Shown here: piece after piece, positions 9,339 through 18,337 of the stretch | Layout: every line of letters begins with the position of its first letter | Numbering within the stretch: the stretch's first letter is position 1 | Source: Idiomarina sp. PL1-037 | GTDB taxonomy: Bacteria > Pseudomonadota > Gammaproteobacteria > Enterobacterales > Alteromonadaceae | Reading direction: 5' to 3' | Length of the DNA: 64,000 nucleotides | Assembly: GCF_034422975.1 (NCBI RefSeq) | Contig: NZ_CP139873.1 | Span: 1,240,001-1,304,000, forward strand | Notes under the pieces: generated by a model | Told to the model about the DNA's origin: nothing | The model's database searches: none | The model's input: only the letters and a program-made list of their open reading frames with translations | Made by a program: the position numbers and the translations under genes

Positions 9339-10106
9339 GTGATTCACGAAACCGCAATTATCGACCCCAGCGCCAAACTCGGTACGAACGTTAGTGTCGG
9401 TCCCTGGACGGTTATTGGCCCCGATGTTGTCATCGGCGACAACTGCGATATCCGCTCACACGTTGTCTTAAAAGGCCCGACAACCATTGGTAAAAATAAT
9501 ACCATTTATCAATTTGCGTCTGTTGGTGAAGACTGTCAGGATAAAAAATACGACGGTGAACCGACAGAGCTTGAGATTGGTGACAACAACGTCATCCGCG
9601 AGTCGGTAACCATTCACCGTGGTACAGTGCAGGATAGCTCGTTAACCAAAATTGGTGATAATAACCTGTTTATGGCCTACGTACATGTTGCTCATGATTG
9701 TGTCATAGGTAATGACAATATCTTTGCTAATCAGGTTACTCTGGCTGGCCATGTTCACGTAGGTGACTGGGTTATTCTGGGTGGCATGAGCGGTGTACAT
9801 CAATTTTGTCATATTGGTTCGCACTCTTTTGCCGCGGTTAATTCTATTATCGTTCAGGATATTCCTCCCTTTGTGATGGCGCAGGGCCATAACGCCAAAC
9901 CCAGAACAATCAATGCTGAGGGCTTAAAACGTCGCGGCTATACACCCGAACAAATTCAAAATGTTCGTCGTGCCTATAAGATATTGTACCGCTCCAGCCT
10001 GACTGTAGACGAAGCTCTGGAGAGTATTTCAGCATTAAATGAACCGGCTCTGGATGGCTTTAAAGCCTTTGTTGAAAACAGTTCACGAGGCATTATTCGT
10101 CCGTAA
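9339..10106 (+). CDS. lpxA: UDP-N-acetylglucosamine O-acyltransferase
   Basis: First committed enzyme of lipid A synthesis. Regular hexapeptide repeats build a left-handed beta helix over residues 1-185, with the active-site His in YVHVAHDCVIG, the hydrocarbon-ruler region GGMSGVHQF, and a C-terminal helical domain from GLKRRGYTPEQI. 255 residues. GTG start directly follows the fabZ TAA; the stop overlaps the lpxB ATG (TAATG). Confidence 0.97.
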   Translation: MIHETAIIDPSAKLGTNVSVGPWTVIGPDVVIGDNCDIRSHVVLKGPTTIGKNNTIYQFASVGEDCQDKKYDGEPTELEIGDNNVIRESVTIHRGTVQDSSLTKIGDNNLFMAYVHVAHDCVIGNDNIFANQVTLAGHVHVGDWVILGGMSGVHQFCHIGSHSFAAVNSIIVQDIPPFVMAQGHNAKPRTINAEGLKRRGYTPEQIQNVRRAYKILYRSSLTVDEALESISALNEPALDGFKAFVENSSRGIIRP

Positions 10107-11245
10107 TGAACCACAACCAGCCGCCTAAAATAGCTATTGTTGCCGGTGAGCACTCGGGTGATCTGTTAGGCGCCGGGCTAATGCAGGCCATTGTCAAACG
10201 TCACCCTAATGCAATTTTTATTGGGGTCGGCGGGCCTTTAATGGCAGAGCAGGGAATGGACTCGTTCTTTGCCATGGATGATTTGGCCGTTATGGGCATA
10301 GCTGAGGTTTTTCAGCAACTGCCTAAGTTGTTAAAACACAGAAAGAACCTGGTCAACTATCTCATTTCTGAACAACCGGATGTGATGATAGGCATTGATG
10401 CTCCTGACTTTAATCTGACGGTTGAAGCCCGCCTTAAAAAAGCCGGTATTTCTACTGTTCATTATGTCAGTCCATCTGTCTGGGCATGGCGTGAGGGTCG
10501 TATCAAAGGCATAAAAAAAGCTGTTGATCACGTACTGTGTTTATTGCCTTTTGAGAAAGACTTCTACGACAGGCACCAGCTACCAGCAACCTTTGTTGGT
10601 CACCCGCTGGCAGATGATATTCCTATGCAGTGGCAACAAACAGAAGCACGTAACGAGCTGGAACTTGAACCTGATGTTGCGTATCTTGCCATTTTACCTG
10701 GAAGTCGTAAGGGTGAGATTGCCCGAATGGCGCCGATATTTCTGAAGGTCGCGAACAAGCTAGCGAAAAAATATCCAGAACTACGCTTTGTGGCACCTAT
10801 GATAAGCGAAGCTCGCGCCACACAATTGCGGGAACTAGTAGATCAGTACAGCCCCGATCTGAATATTGCACTACCTGTTGGTGAAAGCCGAAAAGTTATG
10901 GCTGCAGCCAATTATTTACTGCTAACGTCAGGAACTGTTGCGCTTGAAGCCTTGCTGATAAAACGCCCGATGGTGGTCGCTTATCGCTTTCACTGGTTGT
11001 CTTATCAAATTATAAAACGTCTTTTTCATGCGCCTTTTTTCTCCTTACCTAACCTTTTAGCGGGTAAAGAAATAGTGCCGGAACTGGCTCAATCAGAAGC
11101 CTCTGAAGAGGCTATCGAACAAGCGCTTGTCCAGTTAATTGAGCAAGACAACCAGCCCTTGTTGGAGCAATTTACGAATCTTCACCAACAACTGAAAGTG
11201 TCGGCGAGCGAAAAAGCCGCTGATGTGGTCGAATCTTTTCTATAG
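10106..11245 (+). CDS. lpxB: Lipid-A-disaccharide synthase
   Basis: Glycosyltransferase (GT19) joining UDP-2,3-diacylglucosamine and lipid X to form the lipid A disaccharide at the inner membrane. The N-terminal AGEHSGDLLGA, VGGPLM, the IDAPDFN block, SPSVWAWREGR and the nucleotide-binding LPGSRKGEI and LLTSGTVALEA motifs are all present. 379 residues. It ends the lipid A run; rnhB and dnaE, which often follow in relatives, are absent. A weak AT-rich hairpin (TTCTATTT 11246-11253 with AAATAGAA 11265-11272) lies after the stop. Confidence 0.96.
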   Translation: MNHNQPPKIAIVAGEHSGDLLGAGLMQAIVKRHPNAIFIGVGGPLMAEQGMDSFFAMDDLAVMGIAEVFQQLPKLLKHRKNLVNYLISEQPDVMIGIDAPDFNLTVEARLKKAGISTVHYVSPSVWAWREGRIKGIKKAVDHVLCLLPFEKDFYDRHQLPATFVGHPLADDIPMQWQQTEARNELELEPDVAYLAILPGSRKGEIARMAPIFLKVANKLAKKYPELRFVAPMISEARATQLRELVDQYSPDLNIALPVGESRKVMAAANYLLLTSGTVALEALLIKRPMVVAYRFHWLSYQIIKRLFHAPFFSLPNLLAGKEIVPELAQSEASEEAIEQALVQLIEQDNQPLLEQFTNLHQQLKVSASEKAADVVESFL

Positions 11246-11339
11246 TTCTATTTTTTAGAAAGATAAATAGAAAATAATGCGCTAATAATTCCAAAAAATA
11301 GACTCTATTATAAGGCCATACCAACTTAAGGAGTTTATT

Positions 11340-12302
11340 ATGGGTTTATTAGTTGATGGTCAATGGCACGACAAGTGGTATGACACCAAAAAACACGGTG
11401 GCCGCTTCGTTCGTAGCGAATCACAGTTTCGTAATACCGTAGCGCAGGGTACTGAGTTCGAGCCTGAGTCCGGGCGTTACCACCTTTACGTTTCTTACGC
11501 ATGTCCGTGGGCTCACCGGGCGCTTATCTTCCGTAAATTAAAAGGTCTGGAAAGTCACATTGACGTTTCTGTTGTGCACCCGCTGATGCTGGAGAATGGC
11601 TGGGAGTTTGCTGACGCGCCACTTAACGAACCACTGTATGACGCCGATTTTCTTTATCAGCTGTATTTAAAAGCCGACCCTGAATATACCGGACGAGTAA
11701 CCGTCCCAGTGCTATGGGATAAGAAAAATCAGACCATAGTCAACAATGAGTCGGCTGAAATTATCCGTATTTTCAACTCTGCGTTTAATGAACTGACAGG
11801 GAACACACAGGACTTCTTTCCTGCAGATAAGCAAAAGCAGATAGAAGAAGTTAATGAGTGGGTTTACAACGACATTAACAATGGTGTCTACCGTAGCGGC
11901 TTCGCGACCACACAACAGGCATATGAAGAGGCGTATGAGTCGCTATTTGCTGCTTTAGACAAGGTAGAGAGTATTCTTAGCCAAAACCGTTATTTAACCG
12001 GTGATAAACTCACCGAGGCGGACTGGCGATTATTTACTACTTTGGTTCGTTTTGATGCGGTTTATTTCGGGCACTTTAAAACCAACAAGAAGCGCATTGT
12101 CGATTATCCTAACATGTGGAACTACCTGTTAGAGCTGTATCAACACCCGGGTGTTGAAGAGACCGTGGTGATGGACCACATTAAGATGCATTACTATGCC
12201 AGCCATAAAACCATTAATCCGACACAAGTAGTGCCAAAAGGGCCTGAAATCGATTTTCACCAGGTACATAACCGAGCTAACAAGGGGAGTAGCCAGTTAT
12301 GA
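11340..12302 (+). CDS. yqjG: Glutathionyl-hydroquinone reductase (YqjG/ECM4 family)
   Basis: Xi-class glutathione transferase that reduces glutathionyl-hydroquinones to hydroquinones. The catalytic Cys55 lies in YACPWAHR, the signature of the class, followed by the VVHPLM thioredoxin-fold region, the NNESAEIIRIFN glutathione-binding loop and an all-helical C-terminal half. 320 residues. GAG-rich ribosome site (AAGGAG) precedes the ATG. The stop overlaps the pirin start by 4 bases (ATGA), so both are made together, suggesting joint handling of quinone-type compounds (inference). Confidence 0.93.
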   Translation: MGLLVDGQWHDKWYDTKKHGGRFVRSESQFRNTVAQGTEFEPESGRYHLYVSYACPWAHRALIFRKLKGLESHIDVSVVHPLMLENGWEFADAPLNEPLYDADFLYQLYLKADPEYTGRVTVPVLWDKKNQTIVNNESAEIIRIFNSAFNELTGNTQDFFPADKQKQIEEVNEWVYNDINNGVYRSGFATTQQAYEEAYESLFAALDKVESILSQNRYLTGDKLTEADWRLFTTLVRFDAVYFGHFKTNKKRIVDYPNMWNYLLELYQHPGVEETVVMDHIKMHYYASHKTINPTQVVPKGPEIDFHQVHNRANKGSSQL

Positions 12303-13135
12303 GTGTTATTTTAGCCAAACACCGTGGAATGCCGGCGCAGGATGGTGCGGGAGTTAAACTCACTCGTGTTATTAATCAGCCGGGGCTAAAACATCAGGAC
12401 CCGTTTTTAATGCTGGATGAGTTTCGCTCCGATAACCCGGATGATTATATTGCGGGTTTTCCGCCGCACCCGCACCGCGGATTTTGTACCCTGACCTATA
12501 TGTTAGCGGGGACTATGGAGCATAAAGACTCTGTCGGAAATAGCGGTGAAATTGATGCAGGCGGTGTACAGTGGATGAAAGCGGCGAAAGGTATTATTCA
12601 CGCCGAAATGCCGAAGCAAGTTGAAGGCCTAATGTGGGGCTTTCAGCTATGGGTCAATTTGCCGGGCGATGAAAAAATGAGTGAACCTGAGTGGCACGAC
12701 TACCCGTCAGCTACTATTCCTGAGGTGAAAAATGGTGATGCTCTGATAAGGGTTATTTCAGGACAATACCAGCAGCAGGAGGGCCCTGTTAATGCGCCGG
12801 GAAGAGACTTTTTAATGCTGGACATTCACTTAGCAAGTGACGGTCTCAGTTTTCCGTCACAAGGTCAAAAGCGACGTCTGGCTTATGTTTATCAAGGTGA
12901 TCTGACAGTGAATGGAGAGGCGGCGAAAGAGGGGGAGTTGATGTTGCTTGACTCTGCTGAAACATTAGATTTCTCCGCTATCGAAAATGCGCGCTTTATT
13001 CTGTTGGCCGCCAAACCTATTGATGAACCCATTGCCCAATACGGTCCCTTCGTCATGAATTCGTCGGATCAGATTGAGCAGGCTATTAAAGATTATCAAT
13101 CGGGGCAGTTAGCCGCTAACCAAAAACTAAGCTAG
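12299..13135 (+). CDS. Pirin family protein (YhaK/YhhW-like cupin)
   Basis: Bicupin with metal ligands at the family positions: His57 and His59 in PPHPHRGF, His101 and Glu103 in GIIHAEMP. Bacterial pirins of this form can act as quercetin dioxygenases or redox-sensitive regulators; which applies here is unknown. 278 residues. It overlaps yqjG by 4 bases, and its own stop overlaps the end of the convergent response regulator gene by 4 bases. A link to quinone or flavonoid metabolism is inference from the neighbour. Confidence 0.88.
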   Translation: MSVILAKHRGMPAQDGAGVKLTRVINQPGLKHQDPFLMLDEFRSDNPDDYIAGFPPHPHRGFCTLTYMLAGTMEHKDSVGNSGEIDAGGVQWMKAAKGIIHAEMPKQVEGLMWGFQLWVNLPGDEKMSEPEWHDYPSATIPEVKNGDALIRVISGQYQQQEGPVNAPGRDFLMLDIHLASDGLSFPSQGQKRRLAYVYQGDLTVNGEAAKEGELMLLDSAETLDFSAIENARFILLAAKPIDEPIAQYGPFVMNSSDQIEQAIKDYQSGQLAANQKLS

Positions 13136-14784
13136 CGCAGTTCCAACTCTTCGGTTTGCTCCAGTAACCGCCCGTACCGGTTACTGTGGCTACTGGATAA
13201 TTGCAGCCCCTCTAAGACTTTAAAACAATTGTCGCATTCTTTCTTAAGGTGAACCCGCTCGCCGCCAGGTGTTTCCTCTGCATAACGAACGGCGGCCTGA
13301 ACAAAGTTAAGTGCTGCGCCGCTGTTCATTGGCGCGGCTTCCATCGCTTTGCGAAACAGCTCTAGTGCACGAATGTAGTGGCCTTGCTGGTATGCATTTA
13401 AGCCTGCCTTGTGAACTTCAAAGAAGTTATCCTGCTGTTTTTGAGCCGCGGCCAGGCGCGCCCGTAAAATTTTAGAGGTGTAAGTGTCAAGAGTTGGATT
13501 TTCGTCCTGGTTCGTTGCGAGCGCATTTGCTTTTTCGTATTCCCCGACATCCAGCAAAATGGCGATAACGTCAGGCAGTAAGTCTTTATTAATAGGCTGG
13601 TTGTGCGCCAATTTTTCGCCAACAACTTCATTTAAGCGCTGCTGTGCCTGGTGTAAGCGTCCATTGAATGAGTCAATACGCGACAATAAAATGGATTCCA
13701 AATCTTCAAATGAAATATCGGCATGCAACAGATGCTCATCATAGCGGGCACGTTGCAGCTCCATTGTTGCTTCTGTCTGATATTTACTGATTTGCTGAGG
13801 CGTATCGCTGTTTTCGGCCGCATCTAGAATACTGCGTAAATAGTTACACAAGTGATGCGCGTTACGAAAAACCGATTTACGGGCTATCTGCAACACGTTG
13901 TTCATGGCTTGTTTGGCAATATCAAAGTCGCCGTTATCGCGGGCAATATGGGCCAGTTTGGTTTGTCTTTCAATTGAAAATGGCGCCATGGTAATGGCAT
14001 CGCGAGCGCTTTCCAAAGCGTCTTCCAGCTGTTGCTGTTGAAGGTAACACTCAGTTTTCAGGTCATACGCTTCAACAGCATTAGGCATGCGCTTAATTAA
14101 ATGATTAAGAATATTCAGCGCTTCTTCGGGAGAGTTTTGTAATAACCGTGTTTCAGCCAGTTTTAGAAAGACCCAGCTGTGGGAGTTTTCTTCCAGCAAT
14201 TCTTTAATTGCCGTTTCCGCTTTATCTAATTGCCCGGTTTTGTTGTATAACTCAATTTGCAGTTTACGACAGTAATTACTGTAGCGGCTGTTAGATTGAA
14301 TATGTTTCTGGCAGGCATCAATACAGGTATCATAATCATGGTTTGTCAGCGCTTTGAATACATCTTTTAACCACATGCGGCGTTTATAGGCCCGCACCAG
14401 CCGGGAGCGCAACACACGATGTGAAAACGGTTTCATCAAATAATCATCGGGTTGTAATTCTAGTGCGCTGAGCACCATAGGGCGAGTGTTGTCCCCCGTA
14501 ATAATAAAAAACAGCGTATGCTCTTTCATTAGCCCCCGAACTTGCAGTTCCTCTAAAACCTGTCGACCGTTGCGACCACGCCCCAAGTTATAGTCTACCA
14601 GCAGAATATCGTGCGGTTTCTTTATGTAAGCGGCAATACCTGCTTCGCCGGTGGTCTTGACTTGTACGTCCTGCGCCCCCAAGTTTAACAGCAAGCCTTT
14701 GAGCATGACCTGAAAGGGTTTCTGGTCATCTATTAATAATACGCGTTTATTATTGAGCTCTAAGGTTTTGTCCATTGGCGTCAA
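13132..14784 (-). CDS. Response regulator with tetratricopeptide output domain
   Basis: A CheY-like receiver occupies residues 10-130 with acidic pair Asp19/Asp20, phospho-acceptor Asp64 (LLVDYNLG), Thr96 and Lys118 (LMKPFS). The remaining about 420 residues are helix pairs of TPR type, with no DNA-binding domain, so the output is probably protein-protein contact. TTG at 14784 is favoured because AGGA stands 6 bases before it; ATG at 14775 is the alternative. No histidine kinase is nearby, so it is an orphan. Related receiver-TPR proteins occur in Vibrio and Shewanella relatives; function unassigned. Confidence 0.88.
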   Translation of the reverse strand: MTPMDKTLELNNKRVLLIDDQKPFQVMLKGLLLNLGAQDVQVKTTGEAGIAAYIKKPHDILLVDYNLGRGRNGRQVLEELQVRGLMKEHTLFFIITGDNTRPMVLSALELQPDDYLMKPFSHRVLRSRLVRAYKRRMWLKDVFKALTNHDYDTCIDACQKHIQSNSRYSNYCRKLQIELYNKTGQLDKAETAIKELLEENSHSWVFLKLAETRLLQNSPEEALNILNHLIKRMPNAVEAYDLKTECYLQQQQLEDALESARDAITMAPFSIERQTKLAHIARDNGDFDIAKQAMNNVLQIARKSVFRNAHHLCNYLRSILDAAENSDTPQQISKYQTEATMELQRARYDEHLLHADISFEDLESILLSRIDSFNGRLHQAQQRLNEVVGEKLAHNQPINKDLLPDVIAILLDVGEYEKANALATNQDENPTLDTYTSKILRARLAAAQKQQDNFFEVHKAGLNAYQQGHYIRALELFRKAMEAAPMNSGAALNFVQAAVRYAEETPGGERVHLKKECDNCFKVLEGLQLSSSHSNRYGRLLEQTEELELR

Positions 14785-14859
14785 ACAGTATCCTGATCTT
14801 ATTCATACCGACAGCATACTGGCTAATTTCAATAATGTTAAGCGGCAACAGAGGCTGAT

Positions 14860-15828
14860 ATGAAAGCAATTGCGATTTCAGAACAAAAAGTACACTGGAA
14901 GAACCACCCTGAACTGGACGAACCACAAGCTAATGAAGTTCAGCTGCGGGTACTAAGCGCCGGACTTAATCGTGCCGACTTAATGCAAATAGCAGGAAAA
15001 TATCCACCGCCTAAGGGTGCTTCAGCTGTTCCTGGCTTAGAAGTCTGTGGTGTAATAGAAAAGGTGGGGAACAAGGTCAGTAGCTGGCAAACCGGGCAAC
15101 GTGTCAGCGCGTTATTGGCTGGTGGCGGCTTTGCTGAGCAAGTGAATGTTTCCGCCGAACAAATACTGGAGGTTCCTGAAAGCTGGAGTAATGCAGAAGC
15201 TGCGGGCTGGTTGGAAACCTTTGCTACGGCTTATCTTAATGTCTTTCAACTGGCTGACTTAAAACCCGGAGAGAGAGTATTGGCTCATGCCGGTGCTAGT
15301 GGTGTAGGTTCCTCATTAACACAGTTGTGCCGGGAAAGCGGTAACGAACTTATCGCCATAGTGGGTAGCGGAGAGAAAGCAGAGTTTTGCCTGAAACTGG
15401 GAGCAAAACATGCGGTTAACCGGCACGAACAGGACGTTCTCGAAGAAGTTAAAGCCCTCGGTGAAGTTGACGTTATTCTGAATCCTGTCGCTGGTGAATC
15501 CATAGCAAAAGACCAGCAATATCTGGCACAGGATGGTCGTATTATTTTAATTGGCTTAATGGCTGGTGTGACTGGTGAAGTTAATTTCGGACGTATGCTG
15601 ATGAAACGTCAAAAGCTGATTGGTTCAACTCTGAGAGCATTATCACCGGAACGCAAAGGCCAAATTTTACAAGGTTTGTGGCGTGACTTTAGTGATCAGT
15701 TTAAAAACAGCACCATAAAACCTATTATCGATGAAGTTTTTGCGGCTGACGATATTCAGCAGGCACTGGATTATGTTGCAGATAATAAAACTCAGGGTAA
15801 GGTGGTTATAACACTTTCGGAGGAGTAA
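14860..15828 (+). CDS. NAD(P)H quinone oxidoreductase, PIG3-type zinc-free MDR
   Basis: Medium-chain reductase of the quinone oxidoreductase branch. An N-terminal GroES-like domain (AGLNRADLMQIAGKYPPP, typical of the PIG3 type) precedes a Rossmann fold with AHAGASGVGSSLTQL near residue 145, and no structural zinc cysteines are present. 322 residues, complete. It is divergent from the TPR response regulator with 75 bases between them. Probably reduces quinones with NADPH; the exact substrate cannot be read from sequence. Confidence 0.88.
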   Translation: MKAIAISEQKVHWKNHPELDEPQANEVQLRVLSAGLNRADLMQIAGKYPPPKGASAVPGLEVCGVIEKVGNKVSSWQTGQRVSALLAGGGFAEQVNVSAEQILEVPESWSNAEAAGWLETFATAYLNVFQLADLKPGERVLAHAGASGVGSSLTQLCRESGNELIAIVGSGEKAEFCLKLGAKHAVNRHEQDVLEEVKALGEVDVILNPVAGESIAKDQQYLAQDGRIILIGLMAGVTGEVNFGRMLMKRQKLIGSTLRALSPERKGQILQGLWRDFSDQFKNSTIKPIIDEVFAADDIQQALDYVADNKTQGKVVITLSEE

Positions 15829-15865
15829 CTCAGGCTGATAGCGAATTGGCGCTGCAGTAAAGAAA

Positions 15866-15950
15866 TGGTGGAGGGAGCAGGATTCGAACCTGCGAAGGCT
15901 GAGCCGTCAGATTTACAGTCTGATCCCTTTGGCCACTCGGGAACCCCTCC
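15866..15950 (-). tRNA. tRNA-Tyr (anticodon GTA)
   Basis: Reading the minus strand gives a GGAGGGG acceptor arm, an anticodon loop ACTGTAAAT with GTA, a long class-II variable arm, the TTCGAATCC T-loop, and an encoded CCA end at 15866-15868. 85 bases with CCA. It stands alone between convergent-oriented protein genes, not in a tRNA cluster. Confidence 0.97.
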
Positions 15951-16061
15951 ACTCAAGAGGCGCGTATAATAACAGTCTTAGCTTAGCTGTAAAGAGAAAA
16001 CTTAAACTTTTAGGACTTTGGCCGATACAGAAGTATCTGTAACCGATTATCCAGAGTCTTA

Positions 16062-16547
16062 ATGAGTGAAGTTTCAGCTGTACAGAATGCTGCTGTCGAA
16101 AACCAGGCCGCTCACTTCTTTGAGCAACACGCGAGCGAAGCAGTTAATCACGGCTTCGCGGGCGAGTTTGCTTATTGGGTGTCTGCGTTGGGTGGCGACC
16201 CGGTTATTTCTGAGCGTCCTGCGCAAGTTAACTGGCAAAGAACCATTGGTGCTGGCAGAGCGCGCCCTTTAGATGCAAAGCCAGGTATGGTGCTGGCTAG
16301 TGGTGTCTATGCAACAGTTAGTCAGTTGTCAGACTTTAAACTGCAGGACGCAACTCATCCTCAGCCGCTTATCCCCGATGCAACGCCTGATCGTTTGCCC
16401 CTGGAGCTTCTCCACAACCTGGACTGGCGTGTTCGTCAGCGGCTGGAAAAGAAAAAACAACCACAAACGGAAGAAAAAGATGAGTACAAACACAAAGGGC
16501 CCGCTGGCCTATATGATGTTCTGCAGAAACTGGGCATTACTCATTAG
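16062..16547 (+). CDS. Hypothetical protein, 161 residues
   Basis: I do not recognise this protein. It is soluble, with no signal peptide or membrane helix. The N-terminal half has an aromatic-rich stretch (GFAGEFAYWVSALGG), the middle reads RTIGAGRARPLDAKPGMVLASGVYATVS, and the C-terminal part is charged (RQRLEKKKQPQTEEKDEYKHKG). ATG 16062 follows a short gap after tRNA-Tyr; an overlapping +1 frame of similar length is less protein-like. It stands directly before xerD in the same direction with 97 bases between. Confidence 0.65.
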   Translation: MSEVSAVQNAAVENQAAHFFEQHASEAVNHGFAGEFAYWVSALGGDPVISERPAQVNWQRTIGAGRARPLDAKPGMVLASGVYATVSQLSDFKLQDATHPQPLIPDATPDRLPLELLHNLDWRVRQRLEKKKQPQTEEKDEYKHKGPAGLYDVLQKLGITH

Positions 16548-16644
16548 CGCTTAACTTCTTTACTGGGAGTTTCGCACAAGCAGTTTCAGCCGCTCTCGCT
16601 ATACGGCATAATAGCATTATCATTTCGCTAATTTTCCAAAACCC

Positions 16645-17547
16645 ATGAAGCAACTCCGCCCAGAGGACGAAGACCGTATTGATGCTTTTACTGAGCATCT
16701 CTGGCTGCATCATGGATCCAGTAATAACACTCAAGCCGCGTACCGCAGTGACTTACGCCGTTATTGTGAATATTTGCTGCCGCTGAAGAAATCCTTAATG
16801 GACACCGATGAAGTTGTGTTACAGGACTACCTGTTGTGGCGGCGTATGCAAGGTTTGTCCCCACGAAGTACCTCGCGTTTTTTAAGTTCGACGAAGAAAT
16901 TCTTCCAGTTTGCTGTAAAACAGCAGTGGGTGGCAGTAGACCCAACCGCACGCTTAAAACGCCCTAAATTACCGCAAAGCATTCCACATTCGTTAAGCGA
17001 AGACGATGTGATTTCTCTATTGGAACAACCTGATACAGAAACTCCCATTGGTCTGCGTGACAGGACTATGCTGGAAGTGCTCTATGCCACCGGATTACGG
17101 GTAACCGAACTTATTCGTCTGCAATATGACCAGTTGAGCCGCCAGCAAGGTTTAGTTCGGGTTGTCGGTAAAGGCAACAAGGAACGCTTGGTGCCGTTAG
17201 GGGAAGAAGCGCTGGAATGGCTGGATAATTATTTAAAACACGGACGCCCGGCAATAACGGATAAGAGCAGTCCCTGGGTATTCGTTACGCAGCGTGGCTC
17301 GTTATTAACACGCCAGGCATTTTGGTACAGATTAAAGCATTACGCCGAAGAAGCCGGCATTTACGCACATTTATCGCCACACACTTTACGCCATGCTTTT
17401 GCCACGCATTTGCTGAACCATGGAGCCGATTTACGTGTCTTACAGCTACTGTTAGGTCACAGTGATTTATCTACCACACAAATTTATACCCAGGTTGCAC
17501 GTGAACGTCTGCAGGCCTTACATGCTCAGCATCACCCGCGCGGCTAA
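16645..17547 (+). CDS. xerD: Site-specific tyrosine recombinase XerD
   Basis: Partners with XerC at dif to resolve chromosome dimers under FtsK control. A SAM-like N-terminal core-binding domain (residues 12-95) precedes the catalytic domain with all six residues: Arg152 (ATGLRVTEL), Lys176, His246, Arg249 (SPHTLRHAFATH), His272 (LLGHSDLST) and nucleophile Tyr281. 300 residues. XerD rather than XerC is supported by the following dsbC-recJ-prfB-lysS order, as in E. coli. Confidence 0.95.
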   Translation: MKQLRPEDEDRIDAFTEHLWLHHGSSNNTQAAYRSDLRRYCEYLLPLKKSLMDTDEVVLQDYLLWRRMQGLSPRSTSRFLSSTKKFFQFAVKQQWVAVDPTARLKRPKLPQSIPHSLSEDDVISLLEQPDTETPIGLRDRTMLEVLYATGLRVTELIRLQYDQLSRQQGLVRVVGKGNKERLVPLGEEALEWLDNYLKHGRPAITDKSSPWVFVTQRGSLLTRQAFWYRLKHYAEEAGIYAHLSPHTLRHAFATHLLNHGADLRVLQLLLGHSDLSTTQIYTQVARERLQALHAQHHPRG

Positions 17548-17602
17548 TTGCATTTTGGCTGGTAACAGGGTAGGGTTCGGACAGTTAATTTAAGAGGTAT
17601 TT

Positions 17603-18334
17603 ATGCGCAATTTAATGTCTGTAGTTGGATTAGTAGGGCTGGTTGGTGCGAGTTTTAGTGCGCCGGCAATTAGTGCTGAACAAAATGAAGTTGACACCCG
17701 GCACCTGAGTAAAGTTGGTATTGAAGTGTTGTCGACAGAGCCCGGTGAAATTGACGGCTATGTCCGTGCGGTGACCAATCAGGGCATGTTTTATGTGTCA
17801 GATGATGGTGAACGGCTTATTAGCGGCAATGTGTTTGATATAACCGGTAGTGAACCAGAAAACTTAAGTGAAGCGGGTATGGCTAAAGTTCGCCTGAAAA
17901 TGCTGAAAGGCTTTGAAAACGATATGATCGTGTACCCGGCTGAGAATGAGAAATATCAGGTAACGATTTTTACTGACACTACCTGCGGTTATTGTCAGCG
18001 CTTGCATGAGAATATGGACAGCTATCACGCCGAAGGCATTACCATAAAATACCTGGCCTTTCCTCGTGGAGGTATGAGTAGCAAAGGTGGGCAGCAGCTA
18101 CAAACGGTTTGGTGTGCGGACGACAAAAAAGCGGCCATTACCGCCTTTAAAGAAGACGAAAATTACAGTGGCGACTCCAGTTGTTCCAATCCGGTTGCTG
18201 AGCACTACCAACTGGGCAAATCGTTTGGGGTGAGTGGTACGCCGGCTATTATCCTTCCCGACGGTCGTTTAGTACCGGGAGCGCTACCTGCATCACGTTT
18301 AATTGCTGAAATTAAAAAAGGTGAGTCACAGTAA
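17603..18334 (+). CDS. dsbC: Thiol:disulfide interchange protein DsbC
   Basis: Periplasmic disulfide isomerase kept reduced by DsbD. Signal peptide to about residue 25 (AISA), dimerisation domain to about residue 85, then a thioredoxin fold with the active site Cys128-Gly-Tyr-Cys131 and the structural pair Cys171/Cys194. cis-Pro lies in SGTPAIIL. 243 residues. AGAGGT precedes the ATG. The gene follows xerD by 55 bases and recJ starts 3 bases after its stop, the standard gammaproteobacterial arrangement. Confidence 0.95.
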   Translation: MRNLMSVVGLVGLVGASFSAPAISAEQNEVDTRHLSKVGIEVLSTEPGEIDGYVRAVTNQGMFYVSDDGERLISGNVFDITGSEPENLSEAGMAKVRLKMLKGFENDMIVYPAENEKYQVTIFTDTTCGYCQRLHENMDSYHAEGITIKYLAFPRGGMSSKGGQQLQTVWCADDKKAAITAFKEDENYSGDSSCSNPVAEHYQLGKSFGVSGTPAIILPDGRLVPGALPASRLIAEIKKGESQ

Positions 18335-18337
18335 TTC

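Noticed and set aside
15866..15950. tRNA-Tyr as integration site of a mobile element next to xerD
   Set aside because: No partial tRNA copy or phage/island genes nearby; XerD here is the housekeeping recombinase by its context.
16066..16554. Two successive +1-phase frames overlapping the unknown gene at 16062
   Set aside because: Interrupted by a stop and Ser/Trp/Cys-biased; the 161-codon frame is the better coding candidate.
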